Counted from the stretch's first letter, positions 41,247 to 51,288 are shown. The stretch: DNA of 64,000 nucleotides from Sphingobacteriales bacterium (GCA_027483645.1 JAIXUD010000021.1:434001-498000); one strand, 5' to 3'. Translations and numbers: made by a program. The notes: generated by a model from the letters alone, not told the origin.

Positions 41247-42875
41247 ATGGATTTGGAGTTTAACAGGAACGAGGATGCCATGAAGCTCATGGTATCGAAC
41301 ATGCGCAAGAAGCTGGATAAGATTTACCTTGGCGGCGGCAAAAAGAACATTGACAAGCAGCACGAAAAGGGCAAAATGACCGCCCGCGAGCGCGTGGATG
41401 CTTTGCTGGATACGGGCAAGCCGTACCTGGAAATCGGGGAGTTTGTTGCCTACGAAATGTACGAAGAGCAGGGCGGCTGCCCTGCCGGTGGTGTAATTGC
41501 CGTGCTTGGGTATGTGAGCAACCGCTTGTGCATCATCTTGGCCAACGATGCCACGGTGAAGGCCGGTGCGTGGTTTCCGCTAACCGCCAAAAAGAACATC
41601 CGCGCACAGGAAATTGCGATGGAGAACCGCTTGCCAGTAATCTATTTGGTAGATAGTGCTGGCGTGTACCTGCCGATGCAAGACGAGATTTTCCCGGATA
41701 AGGAGCACTTTGGGCGGATGTTCCGCAACAATGCGAAGATGTCGGCCATGGGCATACCGCAACTGAGTGCCGTAATGGGCAGCTGCGTGGCTGGCGGTGC
41801 TTACCTGCCTATTATGAGCGATGAGGCCTTGATAGTAGAAGGCACGGGTTCTATATTCTTAGCAGGACCGTTTTTGGTGAAGGCTGCTATTGGCGAAGAC
41901 GTTGACCAAGAAACCCTTGGCGGCGCAAGCACGCACAGCGAGATAAGCGGTGTAACTGATTACAAAATGCCAGACGATGCCACGTGCATCAAAACCATCC
42001 GCCAGTTGATTGATAAGCTGGGGCATAACGAAAAAGCTGGTTTCGACAGAGTAACCCCTGTACCGCCCAAGCGCGACCCGAAAGAACTATACGGCATATA
42101 TAGTGAAGGTGGTGCCAAGCCATATGACATGGGCCACCTTATTGAATGCATGGTGGACGATTCAGAATTCTTGGAGTATAAAGAAGGATACGGCAAATCC
42201 ATCCTTTGCGGTTATGCGCGTATAGATGGTTGGTCGGTAGGGATTGTGGCCAACCAGCGCAAAATAGTAAAATCGAAGAAAGGCGAGATGCAGTTGGGCG
42301 GGGTTATCTACTCCGACTCGGCAGACAAAGCCGCTCGCTTTATCATGATTTGCAACCAGAAGAAGATACCACTTATATTCCTGCAAGATGTTACCGGCTT
42401 TATGGTAGGCAGCCGCAGCGAGCATGGCGGCATCATTAAAGATGGTGCCAAGATGGTAAACGCCATGGCGAATAGCGTGGTACCTAAGTTTACTGTGGTA
42501 GTGGGCAATAGCTACGGCGCAGGCAACTATGCCATGTGCGGCAAAAGCTACGACCCGCGCCTAATGCTGGCCTGGCCAACAGCCAAGATTGCCGTAATGG
42601 GCGGCGAGCAAGCGGCGAAAGTGTTGCTACAGATTGAAGTGGCAGCGCTAAAAGCCAAAGGAGAAATCATTGACCCCGAGAAAGAGAAGCACTTACTGGA
42701 GACCATCAAGGCGCATTACGACAAAACCACTACACCATACTATAATGCAGCCCGCCTGGTAGTCGATAAAATCATCGACCCGCTAGAGACGCGCAGCATC
42801 TTATCCATTGGCATAGAGGCCGCCAACAATGCGCCTATTACTGAGCCGTACAGGGTTGGGGTGCTGCAGACTTGA
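41247..42875 (+). CDS. Acyl-CoA carboxylase beta subunit (methylcrotonyl/propionyl-CoA type)
   Basis: A carboxyltransferase of 542 residues. Two crotonase-type halves are clear: the N-terminal half with GGGKKNIDKQHEKGKMTARER and SAGVYLPMQDE, the C-terminal half with GFMVGSRSEHGGIIKDGAK and GNSYGAGNYAMCGK. The block GGAYLPIMSDEALIVEGTGS is closest to 3-methylcrotonyl-CoA carboxylase (leucine breakdown), but propionyl-CoA cannot be excluded. It transfers CO2 from carboxybiotin to the acyl-CoA. The biotin-carrying alpha subunit is not adjacent. Confidence 0.92.
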   Translation: MDLEFNRNEDAMKLMVSNMRKKLDKIYLGGGKKNIDKQHEKGKMTARERVDALLDTGKPYLEIGEFVAYEMYEEQGGCPAGGVIAVLGYVSNRLCIILANDATVKAGAWFPLTAKKNIRAQEIAMENRLPVIYLVDSAGVYLPMQDEIFPDKEHFGRMFRNNAKMSAMGIPQLSAVMGSCVAGGAYLPIMSDEALIVEGTGSIFLAGPFLVKAAIGEDVDQETLGGASTHSEISGVTDYKMPDDATCIKTIRQLIDKLGHNEKAGFDRVTPVPPKRDPKELYGIYSEGGAKPYDMGHLIECMVDDSEFLEYKEGYGKSILCGYARIDGWSVGIVANQRKIVKSKKGEMQLGGVIYSDSADKAARFIMICNQKKIPLIFLQDVTGFMVGSRSEHGGIIKDGAKMVNAMANSVVPKFTVVVGNSYGAGNYAMCGKSYDPRLMLAWPTAKIAVMGGEQAAKVLLQIEVAALKAKGEIIDPEKEKHLLETIKAHYDKTTTPYYNAARLVVDKIIDPLETRSILSIGIEAANNAPITEPYRVGVLQT

Positions 42876-42935
42876 GCCTATGCAATTGAAGCTAAATAGG
42901 AATTGGTTAGGGAGCAAATTATTACCTTTCCATAC

Positions 42936-43568
42936 ATGATTACCCCACCAGTACTCCATTACAACTCCTTTACCCTTGCCATGCACGATGGCACGTTGGT
43001 GCGTTTCGTGCCCATGAGCCCAGCTTATGCAGTACACATTAAGGAAGGATTTCAGCGCCTGTCGCCGGAGTCAAGATATATGCGCTTTGGGCACCCTGTA
43101 AATGAGCTTACCGAGAAAGAATTGAAGTACCTTACCCATGTTGACCAGCAATATCATGTGGCTTGGGGTGCTATGGTTATGGAAGAAAATGTGGAGCATG
43201 GCATTGGCGTAGGAAGATACATACACATTGGGGGAAATTTGGGGAAAGCGGAGTTTGCACTTACGATAATCGATAACTACCAAAACAAAGGTATAGGTAG
43301 GTATCTGCTGGCTTTGCTGTATGTTTTGGCTTTACGGCAGGGTATCCATACTTTGAGTGGCTCCATACTCCCCTCAAACGGGCACGCGGCCGAGATAATG
43401 ACTGCCATAGGTGCGCGCACAGCCTTGGAAAACGGACTTTATTACACCAACTTACCTGTATTGACAGATTGGGGAAAATTAACTACCCCATATGGACAAA
43501 GATTTACGGAAACGCTGCATAATATAAGCACCCATTTACAACCAGTATCGGGTTCTAATATCCATTAA
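42936..43568 (+). CDS. GNAT-family acetyltransferase
   Basis: A protein of 210 residues from ATG 42936 (a TTG at 42903 would add 11). It opens with LAMHDGTLVRFVPMSPAYA, as in Pat-type protein acetyltransferases, and has the acetyl-CoA loop in DNYQNKGIGRYLLALL (Q/N-x-G-I-G). The IGARTALENGLYY end fits the fold. The substrate is unknown. It lies 60 bases after the carboxylase gene, which might mean co-transcription and regulation of acyl-CoA enzymes, but that is inference. Confidence 0.82.
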   Translation: MITPPVLHYNSFTLAMHDGTLVRFVPMSPAYAVHIKEGFQRLSPESRYMRFGHPVNELTEKELKYLTHVDQQYHVAWGAMVMEENVEHGIGVGRYIHIGGNLGKAEFALTIIDNYQNKGIGRYLLALLYVLALRQGIHTLSGSILPSNGHAAEIMTAIGARTALENGLYYTNLPVLTDWGKLTTPYGQRFTETLHNISTHLQPVSGSNIH

Positions 43569-43670
43569 GCGAAAATATTGGCACCCCAACCTAGATTTAA
43601 TAGTCTTGAAAATCAACTATTTGCAATTTTTTTGAAAAATATTTTCTTTCTTGGCAACCCAAATAGCACT

Positions 43671-43686
43671 TTGGCACGTTACTTGT
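43671..43686 (+). promoter_or_regulatory. Candidate sigma54 promoter
   Basis: TTGGCACGTTACTTGT fits the -24/-12 consensus TGGCACG-N4-TTGC with one difference at the last base, and the GG to GT spacing of ten bases is right. It is about 50 bases before a 59-codon gene. Confidence 0.5.
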
Positions 43687-43735
43687 TTAATGGTATGACA
43701 GAATTAAAAGTAACTAACCTCAAAAACATAAAGCC

Positions 43736-43915
43736 ATGTTAGAAATACTGAAAATCAACCGGATGCGCAAACTGATGAAACAGTACAGCGAATTGAAAAA
43801 CAAAGCAATGAACTTCATGCAAAACGGCGACCTACAGAGCTATGTAGAAACCCTTGCTAAAGCCAGCCAAGTAAAAAACATGTATTTGCAAACCGCACGC
43901 GTTCACTTGTCATAA
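43736..43915 (+). CDS. Small helical protein (DUF6435-like)
   Basis: A 59-residue frame with ATG 43736 and TAA 43913. MRKLMKQYSELKNKAMNFM then QNGDLQSYVETLAKASQV has the length, helix pattern and nGDlxxYaexxxkA core of the small DUF6435 proteins of Bacteria. Two or three helices, no membrane segment. It has its own candidate sigma54 promoter. Function unknown. Confidence 0.65.
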   Translation: MLEILKINRMRKLMKQYSELKNKAMNFMQNGDLQSYVETLAKASQVKNMYLQTARVHLS

Positions 43916-44077
43916 TGATAGGTAGCAACCGCAAAACATTTACTGGAATATTATTGTACTGAGAGGTGTGCTTGACGAAGGTAGCGCCTCTCTTTATTTT
44001 AAGGGATGTTTGTACACCCAAGAATCAAGGCATAAAAAAAGCCCCCATGCTTAGGCACGAGGGCTTCGAAATAAGAG
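43916..44077. other. Short gap before tRNA-Leu
   Basis: AAAAAAAGCCCCCATGC and the GAGGGCTTCG that follows (44034-44068) form a weak hairpin that could terminate the small gene or the tRNA transcript. Confidence 0.3.
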
Positions 44078-44159
44078 TGCGGATGAAGGGACTCGAACCC
44101 CCACGCCGTGAGGCACTAGATCCTAAGTCTAGCGCGGCTACCAATTACGCCACATCCGC
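44078..44159 (-). tRNA. tRNA-Leu (anticodon TAG)
   Basis: An 82-base class II tRNA. The acceptor stem GCGGATG pairs with CATCCGC, the anticodon stem CTAGA/TCTAG holds CTTAGGA with anticodon TAG, and a long variable arm (TGCCTCACGGCGTG) is present. The T arm GGGGGTTCGAGTCCC is standard. No CCA is encoded. Confidence 0.96.
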
Positions 44160-44347
44160 AAACTGGACTGCAAAGCTATAACAAAATTACAATTCCAACA
44201 ACACAACCGCGCTAATAATAATTTTTGGTAGTTCTAAACAGTTATAGTGTGGAATTTAGCGAGCTCCATTGCTGTTATTATAGTTGCTAATGGTTAAATT
44301 TAAACCACGGTAGCATTAAGCCCGTATCACGAGGAGTAGAACGCACT

Positions 44348-46585
44348 ATGTCTCACACCCAACAAGTAATTGACCTACAAGAGGAGCGCAAGGTTATCCT
44401 CAAAGAATATCGCCATCTGCTGAAGGCCATAAAGCCCCAGTTACAGCGCGGCGATAAGCAGATGATTCGGCATGCTTTTGAGTTGGCGCTGGATAGCCAT
44501 AAGGATATGCGCAGAAAAAGCGGCGAGCCCTATATATTGCACCCGCTTGCCGTGGCACAGATTGTAGCAGGCGAAATGGGCCTGGGGCCAACGTCGGTAG
44601 CTTGTGCCTTACTACATGATGTGGTTGAGGATACCGAGATAACTTTGGACGACATTAAACGCGAGTTTGGCAGCAACGTGGCCAAAATCGTGGACGGTCT
44701 TACCAAAATTTCTGGTGTGTTCGATTTAAGTAGCAGCGAGCAAGCAGAGAACTTCAGGAAGCTTTTGCTCACCCTTACCGATGATGTACGGGTTATCCTA
44801 ATCAAAATTGCCGACCGGTTGCACAATATGCGCACGCTGGATAGCATGCCGCGCAACAAGCAGTTGAAAATCTCAAGCGAAACCAGCTACCTGTACGCTC
44901 CCCTAGCCCACCGCTTGGGCCTATATGCCATTAAGAGCGAGCTGGAAGACCTCTCCATGAAATACACCGAGACGGAAGCGTACCGCCTCATTGCCCAAAA
45001 ACTGAACGAAACCAAGCGCGAACGCGCCCGCTACATAAACGAATTCATTCGCCCGATAAAAGAAAGACTGGATAAGGAGTTTACCAACTTCCAGATATAC
45101 GGCCGCCCTAAATCTATCCACTCCATTTGGAACAAGATGAAAACCAAGGCGGTGGATTTCGAACAGGTGTATGATTTGTTTGCAATACGGGTACTATTAA
45201 ACCCAGAGGCAGATGCCGAAAAATCGGATTGTTGGCGAGTGTACTCTGTAGTTACCGACATATACCGCCCTAACCCTAGCCGCTTACGAGATTGGGTAAG
45301 CACCCCGAAGAGCAACGGCTACGAAGCCCTACACACCACCGTGATGGGCCCAAAAGGCAAATGGGTAGAAGTGCAGATACGCACCGAGCGTATGGACGAG
45401 ATAGCCGAAAAAGGCTATGCCGCCCACTGGAAGTACAAGGAAGGCGAAGACGGGCCTGCAGAGAAAACCAAAGATGCCGATGGTGCGCTAGATGAATGGC
45501 TGAACCGTATACGCGAAATACTTCAAAACCAGGACAGTAACGCGCTCGACTTTATCAATGATTTTAAGCTCAACCTGTTTCAGGATGAGATATACGTATT
45601 CACCCCGAAAGGCCAGCTGAAAATGCTGCCCAACGGCAGCACCACGCTCGATTTTGCATTCGATATCCACTCTGATATAGGTGTTACCTGCATCGGTGCG
45701 AAGGTAAACCATAAGCTGGTGCCTTTAAGCCACAAGCTGGCCAATGGCGACCAGGTGGAAATCATCACCAGTAAAAAGCAAAAGCCCAATGAAGACTGGC
45801 TGAACTTTGTACTTACAGGCAAGGCTAAGTCAAAAATAAAATCGGCACTGAAAGAAGAGAAGCGCACCGTGGCCGCCGATGGCAAGGATATGGTGATGCG
45901 GAAATTCCGCCACTTGAAGCTGGAGCATAACCCTAAATTACTGGAAGACATTGTACATTTCTTCAAACTCCCCACGGTACAGGATTTCTATTACAATGTA
46001 GCTACCAAAAAAATTACTGCTAAGGACTTGGGCGAGATGCACTTCATTGGCAATAAACTCATTCTGCCCGAAAAGGAAAAACAAGAGCACAAGCAGCCGA
46101 CGGTTGAAGATACCATACGTACCACACTTAAAAAGAACGCCGAACTGCTCATATTTGGCGATAACCTAGAGAAAATAGACTACAAATTTGCCAACTGCTG
46201 CAACCCAATACCGGGCGATGATGTATTTGGCTTTGTAACCATAGGGGAAGGCATTAAAATACACAAAACCAATTGCCCCAACGCCGTGCAGTTGATGAGC
46301 AATTACGGCTACCGCATTATCAAAACCAAGTGGAACAAAGACCATGCAATTGCCTTCCTAACCGAACTGAAATTGAGTGGTATTGATGATGTAGGTGTAA
46401 TGAACAAAATAACCAACATCATATCGCAAGAACTAAAAATAAACATGCGCTCTATTTCCCTCGAAAGCAAGGACGGTATTTTCGAAGGCTTGATAACGCT
46501 TTTCGTTCAGGATACTGACCAATTGGACAATTTGATAAAACGCCTAAAAGGATTGGACGGAATATTATCAATTAGCCGCCAATAA
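44348..46585 (+). CDS. spoT: Bifunctional (p)ppGpp synthetase/hydrolase (Rel/SpoT)
   Basis: A protein of 745 residues. The HD hydrolase domain is present (YILHPLAVA, LLHDVVEDT, DRLHNMRTLD), then the synthetase domain (VYDLFAIRVLL, STPKSNGYEALHTTV), TGS (IYVFTPKGQLKMLP) and the C-terminal ACT domain. As Bacteroidota usually have one long Rel, this is probably the main stringent-response enzyme. GAGGAG is 12 bases before the ATG. It heads a same-strand run with fur, a STAS gene, purA and pabB. Confidence 0.96.
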   Translation: MSHTQQVIDLQEERKVILKEYRHLLKAIKPQLQRGDKQMIRHAFELALDSHKDMRRKSGEPYILHPLAVAQIVAGEMGLGPTSVACALLHDVVEDTEITLDDIKREFGSNVAKIVDGLTKISGVFDLSSSEQAENFRKLLLTLTDDVRVILIKIADRLHNMRTLDSMPRNKQLKISSETSYLYAPLAHRLGLYAIKSELEDLSMKYTETEAYRLIAQKLNETKRERARYINEFIRPIKERLDKEFTNFQIYGRPKSIHSIWNKMKTKAVDFEQVYDLFAIRVLLNPEADAEKSDCWRVYSVVTDIYRPNPSRLRDWVSTPKSNGYEALHTTVMGPKGKWVEVQIRTERMDEIAEKGYAAHWKYKEGEDGPAEKTKDADGALDEWLNRIREILQNQDSNALDFINDFKLNLFQDEIYVFTPKGQLKMLPNGSTTLDFAFDIHSDIGVTCIGAKVNHKLVPLSHKLANGDQVEIITSKKQKPNEDWLNFVLTGKAKSKIKSALKEEKRTVAADGKDMVMRKFRHLKLEHNPKLLEDIVHFFKLPTVQDFYYNVATKKITAKDLGEMHFIGNKLILPEKEKQEHKQPTVEDTIRTTLKKNAELLIFGDNLEKIDYKFANCCNPIPGDDVFGFVTIGEGIKIHKTNCPNAVQLMSNYGYRIIKTKWNKDHAIAFLTELKLSGIDDVGVMNKITNIISQELKINMRSISLESKDGIFEGLITLFVQDTDQLDNLIKRLKGLDGILSISRQ

Positions 46586-46696
46586 AGCGTATTTTTGCAA
46601 CTAAGTTTCTTATTACTCATTTCATATTTCGTATCGACTTTGCTGACTTTTGGAAAACCAACTATAGCCCCCGGCGGCAAAGACATCATAGGCGAG

Positions 46697-47140
46697 GTGA
46701 AGAACATCTTCTCCATGCACTTGGAGCAGCACAACCAGCGCAAAACGCCGGAGCGCTACGCTATATTGGAGGAAATATACAGCCGAAACGACCACTTTGA
46801 TGCAGAAACCCTCTACATCGAAATGAAGAATAAAAACTTCAACATCAGCAGGGCTACAGTTTATAATACTTTAGATTTGCTGGTATCGTGCGATTTGGTA
46901 ACCCGACACCAGTTTGGCAAAAGTTATGCCCAGTATGAAAAATCTTACGGCTACAAGAACCACGACCATATAATTTGCGTAGATTGCAAAAAAGTGGTGG
47001 AGTTTTGCGACCCTCGCATACAGCAAATACAAAGTATGATGGGCGACTTGCTGAACTTTAAAATTACCCACCATTCACTAAATTTGTATGGCATTTGCGG
47101 TAGCTGCCAAAAGCTACGCGAAATGAAACAAGCTAAATAA
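46697..47140 (+). CDS. fur: Fur-family metal-responsive repressor
   Basis: A winged-helix regulator. The domain begins [21 protein letters not shown] and contains [13 protein letters not shown] (recognition helix) and the metal sites [17 protein letters not shown] and GICGSCQKL with two CxxC pairs. The start is uncertain: GTG 46697 gives 147 residues, TTG 46640 or ATG 46715 are other choices. The upstream codons back to spoT are open but read like a TTTCTTATTACTCATTTC repeat, so I chose the shorter form. Fur binds DNA with Fe(II) and controls iron uptake. Confidence 0.88.
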   Translation: MKNIFSMHLEQHNQRKTPERYAILEEIYSRNDHFDAETLYIEMKNKNFNISRATVYNTLDLLVSCDLVTRHQFGKSYAQYEKSYGYKNHDHIICVDCKKVVEFCDPRIQQIQSMMGDLLNFKITHHSLNLYGICGSCQKLREMKQAK

Positions 47141-47156
47141 ACCACAAACCACCGCT

Positions 47157-47498
47157 ATGGATTATACTATAACTACCAACGGAAACGCTACCATACTGAG
47201 CCTTAAAGGAAGTTTGCTAGCCGATGTGCAAACCAAAGATATCCTTCAACAGGTTACCGACATGATACAAGAAGGGAAAGTGCGCTTTGTGGTTGACTTG
47301 AGCGACCTAAAATTCATTAACAGTAGCGGCCTTGGCATGCTACTTACCTGCCTTACTAAAGCGCGTAAAGCTGGTGGCGATGTTATCTTGGCCAATGTGC
47401 CTGAGCAGGTACAGAACCTGTTGGTAATAACTAAGCTGAGCAACATCTTCCAGACCAAGGAGACCTTAAAAGACGCTTTGGCATTTTACCAAAGCTAA
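47157..47498 (+). CDS. STAS-domain anti-sigma factor antagonist
   Basis: A SpoIIAA-like protein of 113 residues. The core is FVVDLSDLKFINSSGLGMLL; the Ser of NSSGLG (about residue 58) is the usual phosphorylation site. Such proteins release an anti-sigma or other switch protein when unphosphorylated. The partner kinase is not in the window. It is 16 bases after fur and 41 before purA, in the same direction. Confidence 0.92.
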   Translation: MDYTITTNGNATILSLKGSLLADVQTKDILQQVTDMIQEGKVRFVVDLSDLKFINSSGLGMLLTCLTKARKAGGDVILANVPEQVQNLLVITKLSNIFQTKETLKDALAFYQS

Positions 47499-47539
47499 TT
47501 AATTGTAACTGTTTATACTACTGTTTTCATAATACTGAT

Positions 47540-48826
47540 ATGTACGTTGACGTTTTACTTGGGCTGCAATGGGGCGATGAAGGGAAAGGCAAAATCGTGG
47601 ATTACCTTGCAGACAAATACAATATTGTAGCGCGTTTTCAAGGCGGGCCTAATGCCGGTCACACCCTAAAAATCAATGGCGAACGCTTTGTGCTGCACAC
47701 CATCCCTTCCGGTATCTTCCATGAAGGGGTTTGTAATGTGGTAGGCAACGGCGTAGTAATTGACCCTGTTACCTTCCAGAAAGAAACCAGCAAGCTAGAG
47801 GCGTTGAACATTGATGTGCGCGAGCGCATGGTTATCTCCCTTCGTGCCCACTTGATATTGCCAACCCACAAGTTGCTTGATGCAGCCAGCGAAAGCCGTA
47901 AAGGCCAAGCTAAAATCGGCTCTACACTGCGTGGTATCGGCCCAACTTACATGGACCACACCGGCCGAAATGGCTTGCGCGTGGGCGATATACTGGAGCC
48001 AGACTTCAAACAACGTTACCAAGCATTAAAAGAAAAGCACGAGGAACTGCTCGGCTTTTACAACTATAAAGATTACGACCTTGCCGAATTGGAAGGCCCG
48101 TGGTTTGAGGGCATTGAAAACCTTCGCCGCCTAAAGTTGATCAATACCGAGTACTTCCTGAACGATGCCTTGGCTAAAGGCCAAACTATATTGGCGGAAG
48201 GTGCGCAGGGCTCGATGTTGGATATCAATTTCGGCACTTACCCGTTTGTTACTTCTAGCAATACACTTACCGCTTCTGCCAGCATAGGATTGGGCATATC
48301 GCCTACCCGCATCCGTAAGGTTTACGGCATCAGCAAAGCCTATTGTACCCGCGTGGGTAGTGGCCCTTTCCCGACTGAGTTGGATAACGATATGGGTGAA
48401 CTACTTCGCCAAAAAGGCAGTGAATTTGGCGCTACTACTGGCCGTCCACGCCGTTGCGGTTGGATTGACTTGCCAGCGCTAAAATATGCTGCTATGTTGA
48501 GCGGCCTTACCGACCTCATCATTACCAAGATTGACGTAATGAATGATTTCGAGGAGATACAGGCTTGTACCGACTACGAAATTGACGGACAGAAAACCCA
48601 AGATTTGCCTTACGATTTGGGCAGAAAAGACTTGAAGCCCGTTTTTCGTACCTTCCCAGGTTGGCAGAAAGACATTGGCGACATCCATAACTTTGATGAG
48701 TTGCCAGCGCCTATCACTAACTACGTGGCCTTTTTGGAAGATTACCTGAAGGTGCCCATCACCATCGTATCCACCGGCCCTGGCCGCGAGGAGTTTATCT
48801 TGAAAGAACAAGTAAGCACGCTATGA
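47540..48826 (+). CDS. purA: Adenylosuccinate synthetase
   Basis: A protein of 428 residues, full length. It joins IMP and aspartate with GTP in AMP synthesis. The start LLGLQWGDEGKGKIVDYLA holds the P-loop-like GDEGKGK and the catalytic Asp; NAGHT (about 36-40), TTGRPRRCGW and the other family blocks are intact. The stop overlaps the ATG of pabB by four bases. No SD before the ATG, as is normal in this phylum. Confidence 0.97.
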   Translation: MYVDVLLGLQWGDEGKGKIVDYLADKYNIVARFQGGPNAGHTLKINGERFVLHTIPSGIFHEGVCNVVGNGVVIDPVTFQKETSKLEALNIDVRERMVISLRAHLILPTHKLLDAASESRKGQAKIGSTLRGIGPTYMDHTGRNGLRVGDILEPDFKQRYQALKEKHEELLGFYNYKDYDLAELEGPWFEGIENLRRLKLINTEYFLNDALAKGQTILAEGAQGSMLDINFGTYPFVTSSNTLTASASIGLGISPTRIRKVYGISKAYCTRVGSGPFPTELDNDMGELLRQKGSEFGATTGRPRRCGWIDLPALKYAAMLSGLTDLIITKIDVMNDFEEIQACTDYEIDGQKTQDLPYDLGRKDLKPVFRTFPGWQKDIGDIHNFDELPAPITNYVAFLEDYLKVPITIVSTGPGREEFILKEQVSTL

Positions 48827-50109
48827 AACGACAGTCGGGTAGCTATACTGTAGCCAACCCGCAGCTTTTCAAGCAGCAAGCATTGCGCTGGGCCAATAGC
48901 CAAAGCTGTGCGGCTTATTTGGACAACAATGGCTATCCGCATTACCCTAATTCAAGTTTTGAGTGCCTAATTGGAGCTGGAGCATTATCGCAATTGCGAT
49001 GCAATGCAGGTGATGCCTTCGCACAACTTCGGGCTTTTCAGCAGCAAACAAAAGATTGGCTGTTTGGATACTTGGGCTATGACTTAAAGAACGAAGTAGA
49101 GCATTTGGAAAGCAAGCTGCCTGATGGCACGGGCTTTCCAGATATGTACTTCTTTCAACCAGAACATTTGGTTACCCTGCATAAGGATGGAAGCGTTACG
49201 ATAGAAAGTGCTAACGCTTCACCCAACGATATCCTCGCCCAAATACAAGCCACTACCCTACCCGACCATGTACAGCAACCCGTGGCGATGAAACCCAGGG
49301 TAAGCAAAGAGCAATACTTACAAACCATCCAACAACTGCGTGAACATATTGCCGCAGGGGATGTATATGAGATGAACTACTGCCAAGAGTTTTATTCGGA
49401 AGGTGTGGGCATTAATCCATTGGCGGTGTTTGCCAGGCTAAACCAATTATCGCAAGCGCCGTTTTCGTGCTACTTAAAGTTGGAGGAAAAATACCTACTT
49501 TGCGCAAGTCCCGAAAGGTTTATGCGGAAGCAGGGCGATTTGGTTTCTTCTATGCCGATTAAGGGAACCATACGCAGGGGCAATGATGATGCCGAAGATG
49601 AAACCCTAAAAAGCGATCTGCGCCACAACATCAAAGAGCAAGCAGAGAATGTAATGATAGTGGACCTAGTGCGCAACGACCTTACCCGTAGCTGTATACC
49701 TGGCACTATACAAGTGGATGAGCTATTCGGTATTTATACCTTCCCGAAAGTACACCACATGGTATCAACCGTAATTGGGCAGCTTAGGCCCGAAGTAGAT
49801 GGCATTGAAGCCATTCGCAATGCCTTCCCGATGGGCTCGATGACGGGTGCGCCGAAAGTGAGGGTTATGCAGTTGACCGAACAATACGAACACAGCAAGC
49901 GCGGCATATACTCAGGCGCTGCTGGCTACTTTACCCCCAATGGCGATTTTGATTTGAATGTGGTTATCCGCAGTTTGGTATATAATGAATCCACCCAATA
50001 CTTATCTTATCACGTAGGCGGCGCCATCACTTGGGACTCGGTGCCCGAACTTGAGTATGAGGAGTGCTTGTTGAAGGCCGCTACTATTGAAAGGGTGCTT
50101 AAGGGATAG
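48823..50109 (+). CDS. pabB: Aminodeoxychorismate synthase component I (chorismate-binding enzyme)
   Basis: A protein of 428 residues. The chorismate-binding domain has GDVYEMNYCQEFY, SPERF, PIKGTIRRG, VDLVRNDLTRSC and MGSMTGAPKVR. The short N-terminal domain and lone context, away from trp genes, favour PabB (folate) over TrpE. It aminates chorismate with ammonia from a glutaminase partner not seen here. Start and purA stop overlap (ATGA). Confidence 0.88.
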   Translation: MKRQSGSYTVANPQLFKQQALRWANSQSCAAYLDNNGYPHYPNSSFECLIGAGALSQLRCNAGDAFAQLRAFQQQTKDWLFGYLGYDLKNEVEHLESKLPDGTGFPDMYFFQPEHLVTLHKDGSVTIESANASPNDILAQIQATTLPDHVQQPVAMKPRVSKEQYLQTIQQLREHIAAGDVYEMNYCQEFYSEGVGINPLAVFARLNQLSQAPFSCYLKLEEKYLLCASPERFMRKQGDLVSSMPIKGTIRRGNDDAEDETLKSDLRHNIKEQAENVMIVDLVRNDLTRSCIPGTIQVDELFGIYTFPKVHHMVSTVIGQLRPEVDGIEAIRNAFPMGSMTGAPKVRVMQLTEQYEHSKRGIYSGAAGYFTPNGDFDLNVVIRSLVYNESTQYLSYHVGGAITWDSVPELEYEECLLKAATIERVLKG

Positions 50110-50226
50110 TTGCGAGTTGCGAGTTTAATGATTCATACTACACCTTTATGGCGATTTTTGTGCAATCACCCATTTTACCTTAACTTACAATGCTAACTCG
50201 TAACCCGCAACTCGAAACTCTTAACT
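50106..50226. repeat. Intergenic repeat with GTTGCGAGTT words in inverted copies
   Basis: GTTGCGAGTTGCGAGTTTAA (50110-50129) is mirrored by TAACTCGTAACCCGCAACTC and CGAAACTCTTAAC near 50194-50226. The arms flank about 65 bases. It is similar in style to other low-complexity inverted repeats between chromosomal genes here. Confidence 0.5.
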
Positions 50227-50229
50227 AAC

Positions 50230-51288
50230 ATGAACGACTTAATTATATACGGCGCCTACGGATATACTGGCGAACTGATAGCAAAGCTAGCAATAGCAAA
50301 AGGCTGGAAGCCCTTACTGGCTGGCCGCGACCCGCACAAACTGCAAAAGGTAGCAGGAGAACTAGGTCTGGAATATAAAGCCTTCGATTTGCACGATACC
50401 ACGGCATTGGAAAGCTGCATACGCGGGGCGAAGATAGTATTGCACTGCGCTGGGCCGTTTGTGCATACGTATAAACCAATGATGTTTGCCTGCTTGAAGG
50501 AAAAAGTGCACTATTTGGATATTACCGGTGAGGTAAAGGTGTTTGAAGCTATGGCCCGTAAAAGTGACGAGGCGAAAGCAGCGGGTATTATGCTCATGCC
50601 CGGTTGTGGTTTTGATGTAGTACCCAGCGACTGTTTGGCTAATATGCTTAAAGACCGCATGCCCGATGCACAATACTTGGAGTTGGCCTTTGCCACCCGT
50701 GGTAAATCATCGCGCGGTACACAAAAAACAGTGATTGAAGGCTTGCATGAAGGAAGCGCTATTAGGGAGAACGGCTATCTTAAACCTATCGCTTCAGGCT
50801 CCGATATTAAGCAGATTAACTTTGGTGATAGCAAGGGAATCTGGGCGGTGGCCATACCATGGGGCGACATCAGTACTGCTTGGTTCAGCACCAAAATACC
50901 GAACATTAAGGTATATATGGCGTTGCCAGAAAAGCTAATAAAGAGCATGCGCGTAATGGGTTACTTCTCCTTTATTACCAAATTGGGTTTTGTGAAAAGT
51001 ATCCTCACCAGCCAGGTAAACAAAGGTCCCGCTGGACCAAGTGATGCCGAGCGCGAGAGTGGTAAGGTAAACCTATGGGGCGAAGTGCGCAATGCCCGTG
51101 GCGAGAGTAAACAGCTTTGGCTTACGGTTCCAGAAGGTTATAAGCTCACTTCCCTTACAGCCATTGCCATAGCCGAAAAGGTTTTAAACGGCGAGTATAA
51201 GCCGGGTTTCCAAACGCCGGCCAGCATGTATGGTAGCGAATTCATCCTAAGTTTTGAAGGTACTAAACTAAAAGAGCCAGGCGTTTAA
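50230..51288 (+). CDS. Saccharopine dehydrogenase-like NAD(P)-binding oxidoreductase
   Basis: A protein of 352 residues. The Rossmann start is LIIYGAYGYTGELIAKLA and further blocks (HCAGPFVHTYKPM, DITGEVKVFEAM, MLMPGCGFDVVPSDCLA) match the trans-acting enoyl reductase / saccharopine dehydrogenase-like family. In mycobacteria relatives act on lipid intermediates; the substrate here is unknown. A bidirectional terminator overlaps its stop codon. Confidence 0.88.
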   Translation: MNDLIIYGAYGYTGELIAKLAIAKGWKPLLAGRDPHKLQKVAGELGLEYKAFDLHDTTALESCIRGAKIVLHCAGPFVHTYKPMMFACLKEKVHYLDITGEVKVFEAMARKSDEAKAAGIMLMPGCGFDVVPSDCLANMLKDRMPDAQYLELAFATRGKSSRGTQKTVIEGLHEGSAIRENGYLKPIASGSDIKQINFGDSKGIWAVAIPWGDISTAWFSTKIPNIKVYMALPEKLIKSMRVMGYFSFITKLGFVKSILTSQVNKGPAGPSDAERESGKVNLWGEVRNARGESKQLWLTVPEGYKLTSLTAIAIAEKVLNGEYKPGFQTPASMYGSEFILSFEGTKLKEPGV

